A model generated the notes under the pieces. That model was not told the DNA's origin. It searched no databases and was given only the letters and a program-made list of their open reading frames with translations. Positions 35,464 through 46,161 of a stretch of 64,000 nucleotides of DNA are shown here, piece after piece; the stretch's first letter is position 1, and the number at the start of each line of letters is the position of its first letter. The stretch is taken from contig OY744462.1 of the NCBI GenBank assembly GCA_963556145.1, forward strand, positions 806,001 through 870,000. The letters run 5' to 3'. The DNA is from Hygrocybe punicea (lineage: Eukaryota > Basidiomycota > Agaricomycetes > Agaricales > Hygrophoraceae). A program made the translations under genes and the position numbers.

Positions 35464-35563
35464 NNNNNNNNNNNNNNNNNNNNNNNNNNNNNNNNNNNNN
35501 NNNNNNNNNNNNNNNNNNNNNNNNNNNNNNNNNNNNNNNNNNNNNNNNNNNNNNNNNNNNNNN
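35464..35563. other. Assembly gap, 100 N
   Basis: A run of exactly 100 N, probably of unknown true size. By comparison with the other LTRs, at least the first ~285 bp of the 5' LTR of the following element are missing here. Confidence 0.95.
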
Positions 35564-36909
35564 AAACCGATTCACAATGGCTGTACTCCCGACACAGCTC
35601 ATTACCGTAATTGTTATTGGCAGCATTGCCATCACCTTCCTGATCGGTTTCTACTTTGTTATGATCTATCTTTGGCATCGGCACCGAAACCCTTCCGCCA
35701 TTGATACTTCTGACTTCCACCTCGACAATATATCGACACGTAATTGACAATTGCCATTCCCGGATATATGGTTTCCACTTTCGTATTCCGTGCCTACCAT
35801 TATCCTCCCTGACGATCCGACGACATTCCTCACCTGCACGCATGCCCTGAACAATCCTCGATCACAGGACATTTCACTGTTCTCTCTAATCCGACCATCG
35901 CCGAAGCACATTCTTTCGGACTTCGACCACAGACCATACGACTTTCCAAACAGTGAACCAACCCCTATCGCATATTGTTCGTATGACACCGCTTCAATGC
36001 AGTACCCGACGACTTGTTCCCACAGCTTGTCACTCATGCCATGACTCGAAACCTGGACCCACATTCATTTATCCTTTTCCATCTAAAACCTTGATACCTC
36101 CCACACTCGTTTACAACGATACCCTTTTTTGGACAAATACCGACATCAGGTGGACCGCATTGTTCCACAGACAGGACAAGACATTGCTCCTCGATACGTC
36201 ATCGACACAGACATTGTCATCCAGTACAGCTTATGCTGTTCACATGTCTGACCTCGACTAGCCCACTGTCTTAGTTGGTTTTTCCTCCAAACATTCCTTT
36301 ATTTTCTTTCATGCCACCAACCTTGCCACTATATCCACGCTACCTCAAGACCTCCCTTCACCAATTCTACACTGGACGATACCCTTCTTCGACCCGACTG
36401 TGCATTGCACTGGCCAGACTGCGCACTTGCCTGTTACAGCAAGTATAGACCCCGAATTGGCAATTATGCATGTCACATGACCTGATGACAAATCATCCGA
36501 GTCATCCGGACCTCACCTCTCCCTCAATGACACCCGGGCCTCCAGTTGGATCGCGAGAACATCGACATGAGGACGCCTCATGTACGCCTCATGGTGAACA
36601 CATGGTAGAGTTGGACATGTTGTAGCTTCATGGTTGGATTCCCAACTCCCCTAAAGTCCATTCACTATATCTACTGTCCTTGTTGTTGGTTCGGACTTTT
36701 TCTTCTTTCCTTTCCTTACGTTTAGTCTGGTTCTTGGGGCAGACCCCCTTGTCTTGGGTAACCCCCACGGCTCGCAATGACTTTAGACCATGAACCTCCC
36801 CCCTTGTAGCAGTGTTATCTATCAATGAAACTGCTGTTCTTCCCTCTGGAAACCGCCCCCCTGTTAAGTTGATTGTTGCCGGAGCCCGCTGCAGAAGCGA
36901 TCCGTAACA
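35564..36909 (+). repeat. 5' LTR of copy 1 (truncated by the gap)
   Basis: Matches 40235-41580. It ends GCGATCCGTAACA and is followed by AAAGACTAAACGTTTCCC, where a primer-binding site would be expected. Confidence 0.85.
35577..35747 (+). CDS. 56-residue single-pass membrane protein ORF in the LTR (copy 1, 5' LTR)
   Basis: ATG 35577 to TGA 35747. Residues about 8-33 are almost all hydrophobic (Ile, Val, Leu, Phe, Gly), forming one transmembrane helix. It is followed by the basic LWHRHRN and a short polar tail, so the positive-inside rule predicts an N-out/C-in protein. The same ORF is present unchanged in all four LTRs. An 80-codon frame overlaps it in another phase. Because there is no variation between copies, selection cannot be tested and coding status is open. 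Confidence 0.4.
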   Translation: MAVLPTQLITVIVIGSIAITFLIGFYFVMIYLWHRHRNPSAIDTSDFHLDNISTRN

Positions 36910-37648
36910 AAAGACTAAACGTTTCCCAACTCCCCCGACATTCAACTTTCGACATGAACCAATGGACCCCTCCTCTCTCCCTCGTCCTCCCCTACACCCT
37001 CTCCCTCTCCTCCTCCTCTCGACTTTATTCATCCCTTAACCCTGACCCCACACAAATGGACGAACGAACGATGCTAGCCTGATACTGATGCAGACCTGAA
37101 ATCTGTTGATGTACACTAGCCACCCGGACCCCGAATGATTGTTGAATACTCCGAATGGTCAACCTCAAGACTGCCGCCCTGCGAATTATTTATGGTTTAT
37201 CCATAATAATTGCTCAAGCCCAAACCTGGAACCCGAATCCGAATACACCCCTGACTAACGTCACCACTGTCATTCTGCTACCTTGATATGATGATTACGA
37301 CATGAAATGATGCAATGGACAAGACTTGTCATTGCCCCAGATGCAGAAGGACACTGCTAGACAAATCAATCACCATAGGTATCCCACCTTCATGATTCAA
37401 ATATGTTTTGGTTGTACCAGACATATTACGACTCCCTCTCCCTGGACGAACCGAAAATCAATGAATCCTTCAAACCGCCTTCCTAGCCTTCCTTCCACCT
37501 CCTCTCTCCCATCTCCTCACCAAATGCGGAAAGCCCAGAGAAAGCCAGTACGCATATGAAACCCCGAATCCTGTAATGACTTGTACATGTAACAAAGAGA
37601 AGTGGTTGATCTTAGTAGTCTGTTGGAACAGATGAAAGGGGACCCTCT

Positions 37649-38352
37649 TTGTTTGACATGGATGAACAAATGACCAAGACTATAATGATTGTCATGAACG
37701 GAACACATACGAAATACCACTCCTTACCAATTTGGATAGCGCGGATCGGCATATCAGGTGATATCCCGCTACACACCCTCTTTTTCTAGAACTTTGATGC
37801 CCGATCATACATACGAATCCACGAGGCAACCAAGACCCTGGTACTTTACATGGGCCGATCAATGGAAACTCCGACACGATGCTGACAACAAGGCATGGTA
37901 ATTACCGAAGATGGAAAACTTCTTTAAACCACCCACCTGTCATCACCCTGGCCAACCTCTGTCCCCCAGACCATCCGTACCCGTGGCCTGCCCGTCGCTG
38001 GTGGCAGTGTGATCTTGCCTGGTTCCCCCTCAACCGACCTGACGACTGGGTCGACTACATCAGCTGGAACGATCCTCGCATTCCTCACCTCGTCTTCCTT
38101 CCACGATCCGTGACACCGGTCCTTGACGAATTACACCGTCTCCTGGGTGGTCTACGGATCACTGAACAAAGAAATCGTCGAAGCCAATTCCTCCTCCAGC
38201 GTCTCCAATACATTTTGGACGAGGAACTTCCTCATCATCGATTTGTTGTTCGCATCCCCGCTCCTCGTCTTGCACCCGTACCCCAGAATCATCGTGACAC
38301 ACGTATCGTCCAGCATCCTCGACACCGTCCCCACCGTCGACATCGACAATGA
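37649..38352 (+). pseudogene. ORF A of the LTR element, copy 1 (5' half broken)
   Basis: The open part runs from ATG 37879 to TGA 38350-38352 (157 codons). Trp-rich WPARRWWQCDLAWFPLN and DWVDYISWNDPRIPHLV are followed by a helical LLQRLQYILDEELPHHRFV and a basic His/Arg tail. Comparison with copy 2 shows that the frame originally began further upstream, near 37,660. Here that upstream part has TAG at 37797-37799, where copy 2 has Trp, and a 5-bp insertion near 37,845. The stop overlaps the ORF B start as ATGA. No known domain. Confidence 0.5.
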
Positions 38353-38840
38353 GTCTCGACGTACCCTTTATCTTCGATGATCTGGACAATGAGCTATATT
38401 TTGGTGCAGTGAATATTTGCGGAGAAGAACATCCGACTCCCCCCATTGATGACTTTGATGCGTACATGGACAGTCTCACTGATCTCCCGACACCCCCTCA
38501 AAAAGTAACCCACCGACTGCATATAGAGATGGATGATGAATACCGAGCATGGTTGTATTCTCCACCTCTTGTCTCGCTCCAAACCCAGTCACGTCGCCGC
38601 TCTCCACTTCTTCCCCAATCCCAGAAAAAGAAACTCGACCGTGCATACCGTTCTGACGGCCATAACATGCAGAACAAACGCTCGAGACATGGGACCAAAG
38701 AACCCGATTATCATCGTCATGCCTTATTTCGTGCAATGCATGAGCGTATGGTGAAGGGGAAGGAGAATGACATCCATGGATTGGATTGGAGATTGATGTT
38801 GTTTGTGAAAGGATACACCCCCGTCATGTATGATTCATAG
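38349..38840 (+). CDS. ORF B of the LTR element, copy 1, 163 residues, unknown function
   Basis: ATG 38349 overlaps the ORF A stop (ATGA, 38349-38352). The N-terminal third is acidic (FIFDDLDNELYFG, DDFDAYMDSLTDLPTPP). The middle is strongly basic, with KKKLDRAYRS and NKRSRHG, which could be a nuclear signal or bind nucleic acid. The C-terminus has ALFRAMHERMVKGKEND and LDWRLMLFVKGY. Against copy 2 it differs at about 8 nucleotides, 6 of them silent, with only Gln/Arg and Tyr/His replacements. That pattern argues for a translated, constrained protein. No family recognised. Confidence 0.55.
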   Translation: MSLDVPFIFDDLDNELYFGAVNICGEEHPTPPIDDFDAYMDSLTDLPTPPQKVTHRLHIEMDDEYRAWLYSPPLVSLQTQSRRRSPLLPQSQKKKLDRAYRSDGHNMQNKRSRHGTKEPDYHRHALFRAMHERMVKGKENDIHGLDWRLMLFVKGYTPVMYDS

Positions 38841-38989
38841 AATGGACTTTCCCTTGTATGTAAACGACCTCGACATTATTTACACCAACGAAAACACCCA
38901 GAAGAAGAAACAGAATACCCAGAAACAGAAGAGAAGAAACAGAAATGGAATGGACAGATGGAACATGACCATAGAGAAACATGTAGCAG

Positions 38990-39062
38990 GTTCTCTCACC
39001 GGCTATACAAATAAGAGATGAAACAGCAGGTTCTCTCACCAGCTATATAAGTAAGAGATGAA
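38990..39062 (+). repeat. ~38-40-bp tandem repeat in the LTR-element interior, copy 1
   Basis: AGCAGGTTCTCTCACC followed by AGCTATA..AAGAGATGAA occurs twice here and three times in copy 2 (51306-51424). Confidence 0.75.
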
Positions 39063-39946
39063 TATCCGAAATGATATAAAATCTACGATCCCCAGACGCA
39101 TGCATGATCGCTATAAGCCGTAGAACAAACCTTGATGTCTATGGACACCAAAACCGAACCAGAAGGATACTGGTTATCAAACCAATGACCTCCAATCCCA
39201 TGTGGAAAGGAACCCGATGTGCTGCTGACCAGTAATGCAGTAAATGCACCAGAAAAAGAAACGATGAAGAATGAATCCCCATCCGAAATCCTTTGCCAAT
39301 GTATAACTTGGAACTGGCAACTCTTTCACCTTCCTTATCCCGAATTCCCAAACATCTTCTGACCGACACCAAACCTTGTTGCATTCATGGAATATGAAGA
39401 AATCTCGCACACCATTTGAGTGTAGGAAATCCACGATCAGTCAATAACACCGATATCTGAAACGATATAAATCTATGCTCATTCGAATGTCCGTAATGAC
39501 TATAAACTTCTGACACCCGGAACACCCTGACATCCAGAACTCCCTCATCCCAAAAATGCCGACCACCTAATTCGCTTTAAACCGAAAACCCTGAATGAAC
39601 ACCTGAACCCCGACAACCTTTACCTCCTTTCAACCCGACACCCTTGACGACTTAATAATGAAATAACAATGACCCCGTAATTATCCACAATGACAAAAAA
39701 ATGACAAAAAACAATTGGACGAACCCGAATATATTTCCTTTTAACCCTTGTAACTCAGTAACGTCTTCATGATTTAATGACCTTTGGACTGACATTTTTT
39801 CCTTCTTCATGTTTTTGATTTCTTGCCGACCTTGATAGCGTCGTTAAACTGTCTGTTCTTTCCTTGTAATTTTTTCCTTGTTCTTTGTTTCCCTTGTTCT
39901 TTGTTCTTCTGGTTAATCGGGACGATTCCCCTTGTTCCGGGGGTAT

Positions 39947-41580
39947 TGTTACATTTTTCACCTCCGCAACTCCGATTCCGACTCCGCTACCCACGATGAC
40001 GATTCCACTTTGCCATACCTTCCTTTTTCGTTCCCCTTTACCTTTTGTCTTCTTTTGGACATTGTTGTTTATTCTTGTTCTTGTTCTCTTCTTTCCCTTC
40101 TTCTAGAACAATCCAGACCGACCATGGACATATCCCACGTGACCTTGCTGTACCCGAATAGTCTCCTTGCCGACGGACATCATTGCTATTGTCTTTTCCC
40201 TCGTCCTGACATATTGTTGACTTCATCCCACGACAAACCGATTCACAATGGCTGTACTCCCGACACAGCTCATTACCGTAATTGTTATTGGCAGCATTGC
40301 CATCACCTTCCTGATCGGTTTCTACTTTGTTATGATCTATCTTTGGCATCGGCACCGAAACCCTTCCGCCATTGATACTTCTGACTTCCACCTCGACAAT
40401 ATATCGACACGTAATTGACAATTGCCATTCCCGGATATATGGTTTCCACTTTCGTATTCCGTGCCTACCATTATCCTCCCTGACGATCCGACGACATTCC
40501 TCACCTGCACGCATGCCCTGAACAATCCTCGATCACAGGACATTTCACTGTTCTCTCTAATCCGACCATCGCCGAAGCACATTCTTTCGGACTTCGACCA
40601 CAGACCATACGACTTTCCAAACAGTGAACCAACCCCTATCGCATATTGTTCGTATGACACCGCTTCAATGCAGTACCCGACGACTTGTTCCCACAGCTTG
40701 TCACTCATGCCATGACTCGAAACCTGGACCCACATTCATTTATCCTTTTCCATCTAAAACCTTGATACCTCCCACACTCGTTTACAACGATACCCTTTTT
40801 TGGACAAATACCGACATCAGGTGGACCGCATTGTTCCACAGACAGGACAAGACATTGCTCCTCGATACGTCATCGACACAGACATTGTCATCCAGTACAG
40901 CTTATGCTGTTCACATGTCTGACCTCGACTAGCCCACTGTCTTAGTTGGTTTTTCCTCCAAACATTCCTTTATTTTCTTTCATGCCACCAACCTTGCCAC
41001 TATATCCACGCTACCTCAAGACCTCCCTTCACCAATTCTACACTGGACGATACCCTTCTTCGACCCGACTGTGCATTGCACTGGCCAGACTGCGCACTTG
41101 CCTGTTACAGCAAGTATAGACCCCGAATTGGCAATTATGCATGTCACATGACCTGATGACAAATCATCCGAGTCATCCGGACCTCACCTCTCCCTCAATG
41201 ACACCCGGGCCTCCAGTTGGATCGCGAGAACATCGACATGAGGACGCCTCATGTACGCCTCATGGTGAACACATGGTAGAGTTGGACATGTTGTAGCTTC
41301 ATGGTTGGATTCCCAACTCCCCTAAAGTCCATTCACTATATCTACTGTCCTTGTTGTTGGTTCGGACTTTTTCTTCTTTCCTTTCCTTACGTTTAGTCTG
41401 GTTCTTGGGGCAGACCCCCTTGTCTTGGGTAACCCCCACGGCTCGCAATGACTTTAGACCATGAACCTCCCCCCTTGTAGCAGTGTTATCTATCAATGAA
41501 ACTGCTGTTCTTCCCTCTGGAAACCGCCCCCCTGTTAAGTTGATTGTTGCCGGAGCCCGCTGCAGAAGCGATCCGTAACA
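39947..41580 (+). repeat. 3' LTR of copy 1 (1634 bp)
   Basis: Starts TGTTAC after a G-rich CCGGGGGTAT (polypurine-tract position) and ends GTAACA. The right flank begins GTATT; the matching left flank is lost in the gap. Confidence 0.85.
40248..40418 (+). CDS. 56-residue membrane-protein ORF, copy 1 3' LTR
   Basis: Identical to the ORF at 35577-35747: one hydrophobic helix followed by HRHR. Confidence 0.4.
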   Translation: MAVLPTQLITVIVIGSIAITFLIGFYFVMIYLWHRHRNPSAIDTSDFHLDNISTRN

Positions 41581-41987
41581 GTATTAAAGATATCCCTGAA
41601 CTAGTAGCCAATGTGCGTTTGAAGCTTCGGATTTAAGTCAGATATTATAATACCCAGAGATACTCTTGATTGAATAGGCCCTGTAGCCAAAACCATCCAT
41701 ATTCAACTGGTGAATATTGTTATCAGTATTCATTGGTTCATATTTTTATATTCCAGTAGTGAATATTGGTATTTTCAGTACATCACACACCCAATTACTA
41801 TTCATACCTACTCAAAGTCTCAATTCTTAATTGAAGAGACCTCACTATTACATTCTATTGATTCATATAGTACTTATACCCACAAACCCCTTCCTGATAG
41901 GTTATTTAAATATTAGAAACCCACAAACAACAAGAAGGTACCTGAACAAAGTCAACTCCGGTAATTCTTGGTGAAACAAACATTCAC
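41581..41987. other. AT-rich flank, no gene seen
   Basis: Nothing recognised apart from loosely repeated GTGAATATTGGTAT-like motifs near 41,710-41,780. Confidence 0.3.
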
Positions 41988-41995
41988 ATAACAAC

Positions 41996-42827
41996 TAGGG
42001 ATGACCACGGGTCTTGAACGGGTCAGCTCGGCTGACACCGCACCCGTACCCGTGAACACCTTACCCGGGGCGGTTTTGACCCGCACCGCACCCGAACATC
42101 CACGGGTCACGACGGTACACCTTACCTGTGGTGTACCGTCGCGTCCCGCCGTCCACCACAGCCCCCGTTCCGCTCTGCAACCTCGCAGATGCAGCACCGG
42201 CATCAATTGACGCGACGTGCTTGTCCACGAGGTGATCAACATGGGGAACGAGGGGGGCATGTGCCGTCGGACGCGTTGTAGCGCGTCTGCGAGGTGGACA
42301 AGAGGGGGACGAGAGGGGGACATGTCGCCGTCATCGCTGTTGCGTGTCCGCGAGGTGGACGAAGGGGGACGCGTCGTTGTTGCGTGTCCACGAGGTGGAC
42401 GAGAGGGGCACGCATTGTTGTTGTTGCGTGTCCGCGAGGTGGACGAGAGGGCGACGCGTCATTGTCGTTGCGTGCTGTTGCCCCATGCTGTTGTTGTTGT
42501 TGTCATAGCGTAGTTAGCTACAGTTCATTACTTGATCAGAAATTGAGACTTACCTAGGCCGGGAAGTGGGAGCACCACCCCCCGGCTGCTTCCCTGCTCC
42601 TTCCTTTGACTGTTCCGGTCGGTCGTCTGGTCGCCGCGCGCTTGTTCGCCCTTGGTCGTAGCCGTCGAGGTAGTTGTGGTGGTTGTGTGATGAACCCGTG
42701 ACACACCGCCAAACCGCGGGTACGGGTCACGGTATGGTCACGGGTGACGAAACCAAACACCCTACCCATACCCGCGCAACCCGTTTTGGTAATACCGCGG
42801 GTTGACCCAAACCCGTGGTCATCCCTA
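41996..42827. mobile_element. Non-autonomous hAT element 3 (832 bp)
   Basis: Perfect 17-bp inverted ends TAGGGATGACCACGGGT and perfect 8-bp direct repeats ATAACAAC (41988-41995 and 42828-42835). Subterminal ACGGGT/ACCCGT blocks are followed by a TCAATTGACGCGACGTGC segment at 42203-42220. GAGGTGGACGAGAGGG-type repeats lie at 42290-42460. No transposase. Confidence 0.9.
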
Positions 42828-42835
42828 ATAACAAC

Positions 42836-43990
42836 GGGAATGATGATGACAGGGTGAACGAACGAACACAACGACGGTGCGAAGGGGAATACAACGACGG
42901 TAACCAGGAACCACGACAACGGGAAGATGACAACAGGCAGGGGCAATGAAGACGAGGACGACGAGTAGGGCAGTGGGCATGGGGATGGGGACGGGGATGG
43001 GGAAAATGGACAACAGAAACAAGGACGACGGGGACAGGGGAACAGGACCACGAGGACCACGGAGCCTGAGACAACAAGGATAATGGCAACGGGGATGAAG
43101 AGGACAACAGGGATGAGGACAACGAGGACAATGGGGACAAGGACAACAGGGACAAGGACAACGGGGATGAGGACAACGAGGACAACGGGGACGAGGACAA
43201 TGGGGACAGCGAGCATGGGGACAGGGACAGGGGCAACGGATGACAGGTGATGGAAACGACAAGGGAACGGGATGATGAGGACAACGAGACTGGGACAACA
43301 AGGACGATGGCAACAGGGATGATGAGGATGGAAACGGCAAGGATGGGATGGCAAACGGGATGGCAACGACAACACGAATGGCACAGGGCCAATGGCCGTG
43401 GGCCACCACATGGGAACGGGGACGAAAACGACAATGACAACAAGGATGGGGATGAGGAGGATGATAACAAGGACAGCAAGGATGGGAATGGGGACGGGGA
43501 CAACAGGCAACGGAAATGAGGATGGCCAGGACGAGGGAACGGGATGACGACAACGGAGACCACGACAACGAGGACGACGACAATGGGGATGGCGAGGACA
43601 GAAATGGCGAGGGACGGCAAATGGGATGGCTATGGCAACACGAATGGGAATGGGGCCAGACAGGAATGACAATGATGACGGGGGCAACGAGGGCAACATG
43701 GAGGGGCATGGACATGTGGGTAACCCCGGTATGTAATTTTTTAGGTCCCCCCCGTTTCCCTCCCCTTCCCCCCATTTCCCCCCATTTCCCTCCCCTTCCC
43801 CCCATTTCCCCCTCCCCTTCCCCCCATTTCCCTCTCCTCTGCCCCTTCTCCCCCTGCCTATCTCCTGCCCCCTGCCACCCCCACCTCCCATCCACCTCCT
43901 GCCCTTCTCCCCTTGCCCACCCCCTCCATTCCCCCTGGTCATTTCCCCCTCTCCTCTTCTCTCCACCACCACCACCACCTCCTCCCACCC
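42836..43990. repeat. GC-rich GAC/AAC/GGGG low-complexity repeat and polypyrimidine tract
   Basis: 42836-43730 resembles the reverse complement of 34200-34440 and the interior of hAT element 1 (shared GGAACCACGACAACGGGAAG). 43745-43990 is a C/T tract (CCCCATTTCCCTCCCCTTCC). Long open frames on both strands follow from this composition and are not counted as genes. Confidence 0.6.
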
Positions 43991-44129
43991 TCATCCCCTG
44001 ATAATGTAGATATGTATATAATTAAGCAAAATAATGATGTGATTTGCAATGTGTATTTCAAGTAAGTTGCTAAATGTAAATTATTTAAAATTATGTTATA
44101 ACATATGATATAATGATTTATTGGTATGA

Positions 44130-44498
44130 TTACTTAGCAGATGCTGAGCAGGGTGAGACATCCCAAAAGCTAACAGGGACATCCCAGAAAAGGCTGTGGG
44201 ATGTCTCACAAGCTGACAGGGATGTCCCAGATAAGCTGTGGGATGTCCCACAGGCTGGCTTGGATATCCCACAGGCTGAGAGGCATGTCCCAGACAAGAC
44301 TGTGGGACATCCCATCCTGACTGTGGGACGTCCCACAAGCTGACAGCAATGTCCAAGAGAAGGCTGTGGGACATCCTACAAGCTCACAGGGATATCCCAG
44401 AAGCTGAGAGGGTTGTCCCAACCAAGCCTCTGTGAGATGTCCCCTTACTTTAAGCCCAAGTCCACTTTCCTCAAGAAGCACTCTAACCTTAACATAGA
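44130..44498. repeat. Array of GGGATGTCCC-type palindromes, KDZ-like remnant (left part)
   Basis: Irregular ~25-30-bp units such as GTGGGATGTCCCACAGGCTG, with perfect or near-perfect GGGAnnTCCC palindromes. The style recalls the KDZ end arrays but the sequence differs. It is separated from the right part by the Helitron 44499-45198. Confidence 0.5.
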
Positions 44499-45198
44499 CT
44501 AGATGGTACCCGAGCGTTGCTACAGGATTAGTTATTTTATTTTATCATCAATTTATTGGTTATTGTGTTTGTGATTTTTATGTTTATTTTATCTTATTTT
44601 ATTGTAAATTTATTGTGTGTTTGTGATTTTTACTTTATTTTATCTTATTTTATTGTAAATTTATTTCCTACAGGGTGACTTTATTTTATTTTATTTTATT
44701 TTATTGTAAATGTATTTATTTTCAATTTATGTTCTGTTTTCCATAGATTTTTGTATTCAATGGTCTGATGTTTGTTCGCTCCGCTCACAAACACCTGTAG
44801 CACCCCGTTCTCCAGTGGCTGCTGTCTTGAATTTTATTTGAATTTTAACACACTTGTTTACATTGTTTTGAATTTATTTGCACATTTTGTACTTATCCAG
44901 GCTCAGCTTCACCTCGCATGTTGCTCCAGGTGGCTGTCTTGAATTTTATTTGAATTTTAATGCACTTGTTTATATTTATTTGCACATTTTGTACTTATCC
45001 GGGCTCGACTTTGCCTCGCGGTTATACTTATCCGGCTCGGCTGCGCCTCGCGCTTATAGAAGGGGACAACGGTCCTCGCGTGGCTTAGCAAGCGAGACCA
45101 CATGAGTATAAGCGACCAAATGTGCGCACACATGAGCAAAACGCGACCATAACCGAATACCCACGCCACTGACCCCCCATTGTCCCCTTCCTTTTAGA
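44499..45198 (-). mobile_element. Short non-autonomous Helitron (700 bp)
   Basis: On the minus strand it begins A|TCTAAAAGGAAGGGGA (A at 45199) and ends GCTCGGGTACCATCTAG|T (T at 44498): TC start, CTAG end and insertion between A and T, the Helitron signature. No target duplication, as expected. The interior shares the 5' region and the CACTGGAGAACGGG/GAGCGAACAAAC and AAAAT-repeat regions with the element starting at 54904, so it looks like an internally deleted derivative. A 3' hairpin is not obvious. Confidence 0.7.
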
Positions 45199-45925
45199 TT
45201 GAAAATTAGATCTCTCCTCTGTATCTGCATCCCAGTCAGCCACTGTATGCACAGCCAATAATGTAATAACCACTGATATCCTGATCAAATCCTCTTCATA
45301 ATACACTTGTTCAATTTTCAGCTCAGCCTCCTCTGCATATGTAGCCCCACTTCTCTTTGTTTATTATGCATGCTCTGCTCACTCACTCCCCTACAAGCTT
45401 CAGATTGCCACATGCACAAGGGATTGGTTTACTAGAAGCACACCCTCCTCTTTCCCATCTCATTACCCAACATCTCCAGCCCTTTTCCTCTCCTACTCCT
45501 TCTGTCTCTATACGTGGAAACAACTGAAGGAAAATCAGCTCTGTGACTCTCAAAAGAATAAGCATGTACAATCTTATACTATGCTATAGCACCCATGGTA
45601 CCTATAGTGGCCATGACAAGGCCTTGAAATTTAAACCTAGATGCTATCATCATTCTGAGTTTTCTATTAAATACCTATGGAAGGGACGTCCCAAATGCCC
45701 CCAGACACCCCCTCTGGTAGGGATGTCCTGTGGGGCCACAACATCAAATGTCGTCCCATGGGCCATCCCATATACCAGACCAGGGACAATGGGATGTCTC
45801 AATGTATGATCCCAGGGATGATGGTTTTGTCCCAGGGCTGCCCAGTACTTGTACCAACATGTAGATGGTTCAGTACTAGGAGTAAGTTGAAACTAGTTGC
45901 CTAGGTTTGGGGGTAGCCTGAAGTG
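45199..45925. mobile_element. KDZ-like remnant, right part with terminal repeat
   Basis: The stretch ends GTAGCCTGAAGTG at 45925. This is close to the KDZ right end (GGTCGCCTGAAGTG), and AGTTGCCTAGGT upstream matches its AGTTGGGGCTAGGT. 45680-45850 has GGGACGTCCC, GTCCCATGGGCCATCCCAT and related palindromes. No matching left end was found. 45200-45640 holds nothing recognisable. Confidence 0.5.
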
Positions 45926-46027
45926 CATATGAACACTGTACTAACCATCATTGGCTGACAAAAAGAACCTCTCAAGAAACTCCAAGCTCATATGATTAGC
46001 TTTGAAAAGAAGCTACCTGCTCGCTGT

Positions 46028-46160
46028 TATGGATCGCTTCTGCAGCGGCCTCCGGCAACAATCAACTTAACAGGGGATCGGCTTCCAGAGGAGAGAACAG
46101 CAGCTTTCATTGTTGCTTACAGCTAAGACAACACTGCTAACAGGGGGGGGTCAAGGTCTA
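46028..46160 (-). repeat. Orphan fragment of the large-element LTR, minus strand
   Basis: TGTTATGGATCGCTTCTGCAG and the following ~130 bp are the degenerate reverse complement of the LTR 3' end (compare 49105-49237). It stops where the AT-rich repeat starting TGTTACGAGTTC begins. Confidence 0.7.
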
Positions 46161-46161
46161 A

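Larger units (their letters stand above)
35564..41580 (+). mobile_element. Large LTR element copy 1 without recognisable gag or pol (5' end in the gap)
   Basis: Partial 5' LTR (35564-36909), 3037-bp interior (36910-39946) and complete 3' LTR (39947-41580). LTRs begin TGTTACATTTTTCACC and end GATCCGTAACA. The visible LTR parts of this copy showed no difference by eye, suggesting recent insertion. The interior has no RT, integrase, protease or CCHC motif, so it depends on another element for movement. It carries two overlapping ORFs of unknown function. Confidence 0.8.

Noticed and set aside
35751..36261. Additional LTR ORFs of 97-176 codons
   Set aside because: They begin at TTG or GTG rather than ATG, or are cut by TAG in copy 1; no protein features. 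Only the 56-codon membrane ORF was kept.
42554..43990. A 474-codon minus-strand ORF and overlapping 389- and 297-codon frames
   Set aside because: Three open frames on one strand of a simple-sequence tract; compositional, and crossing the hAT element border.
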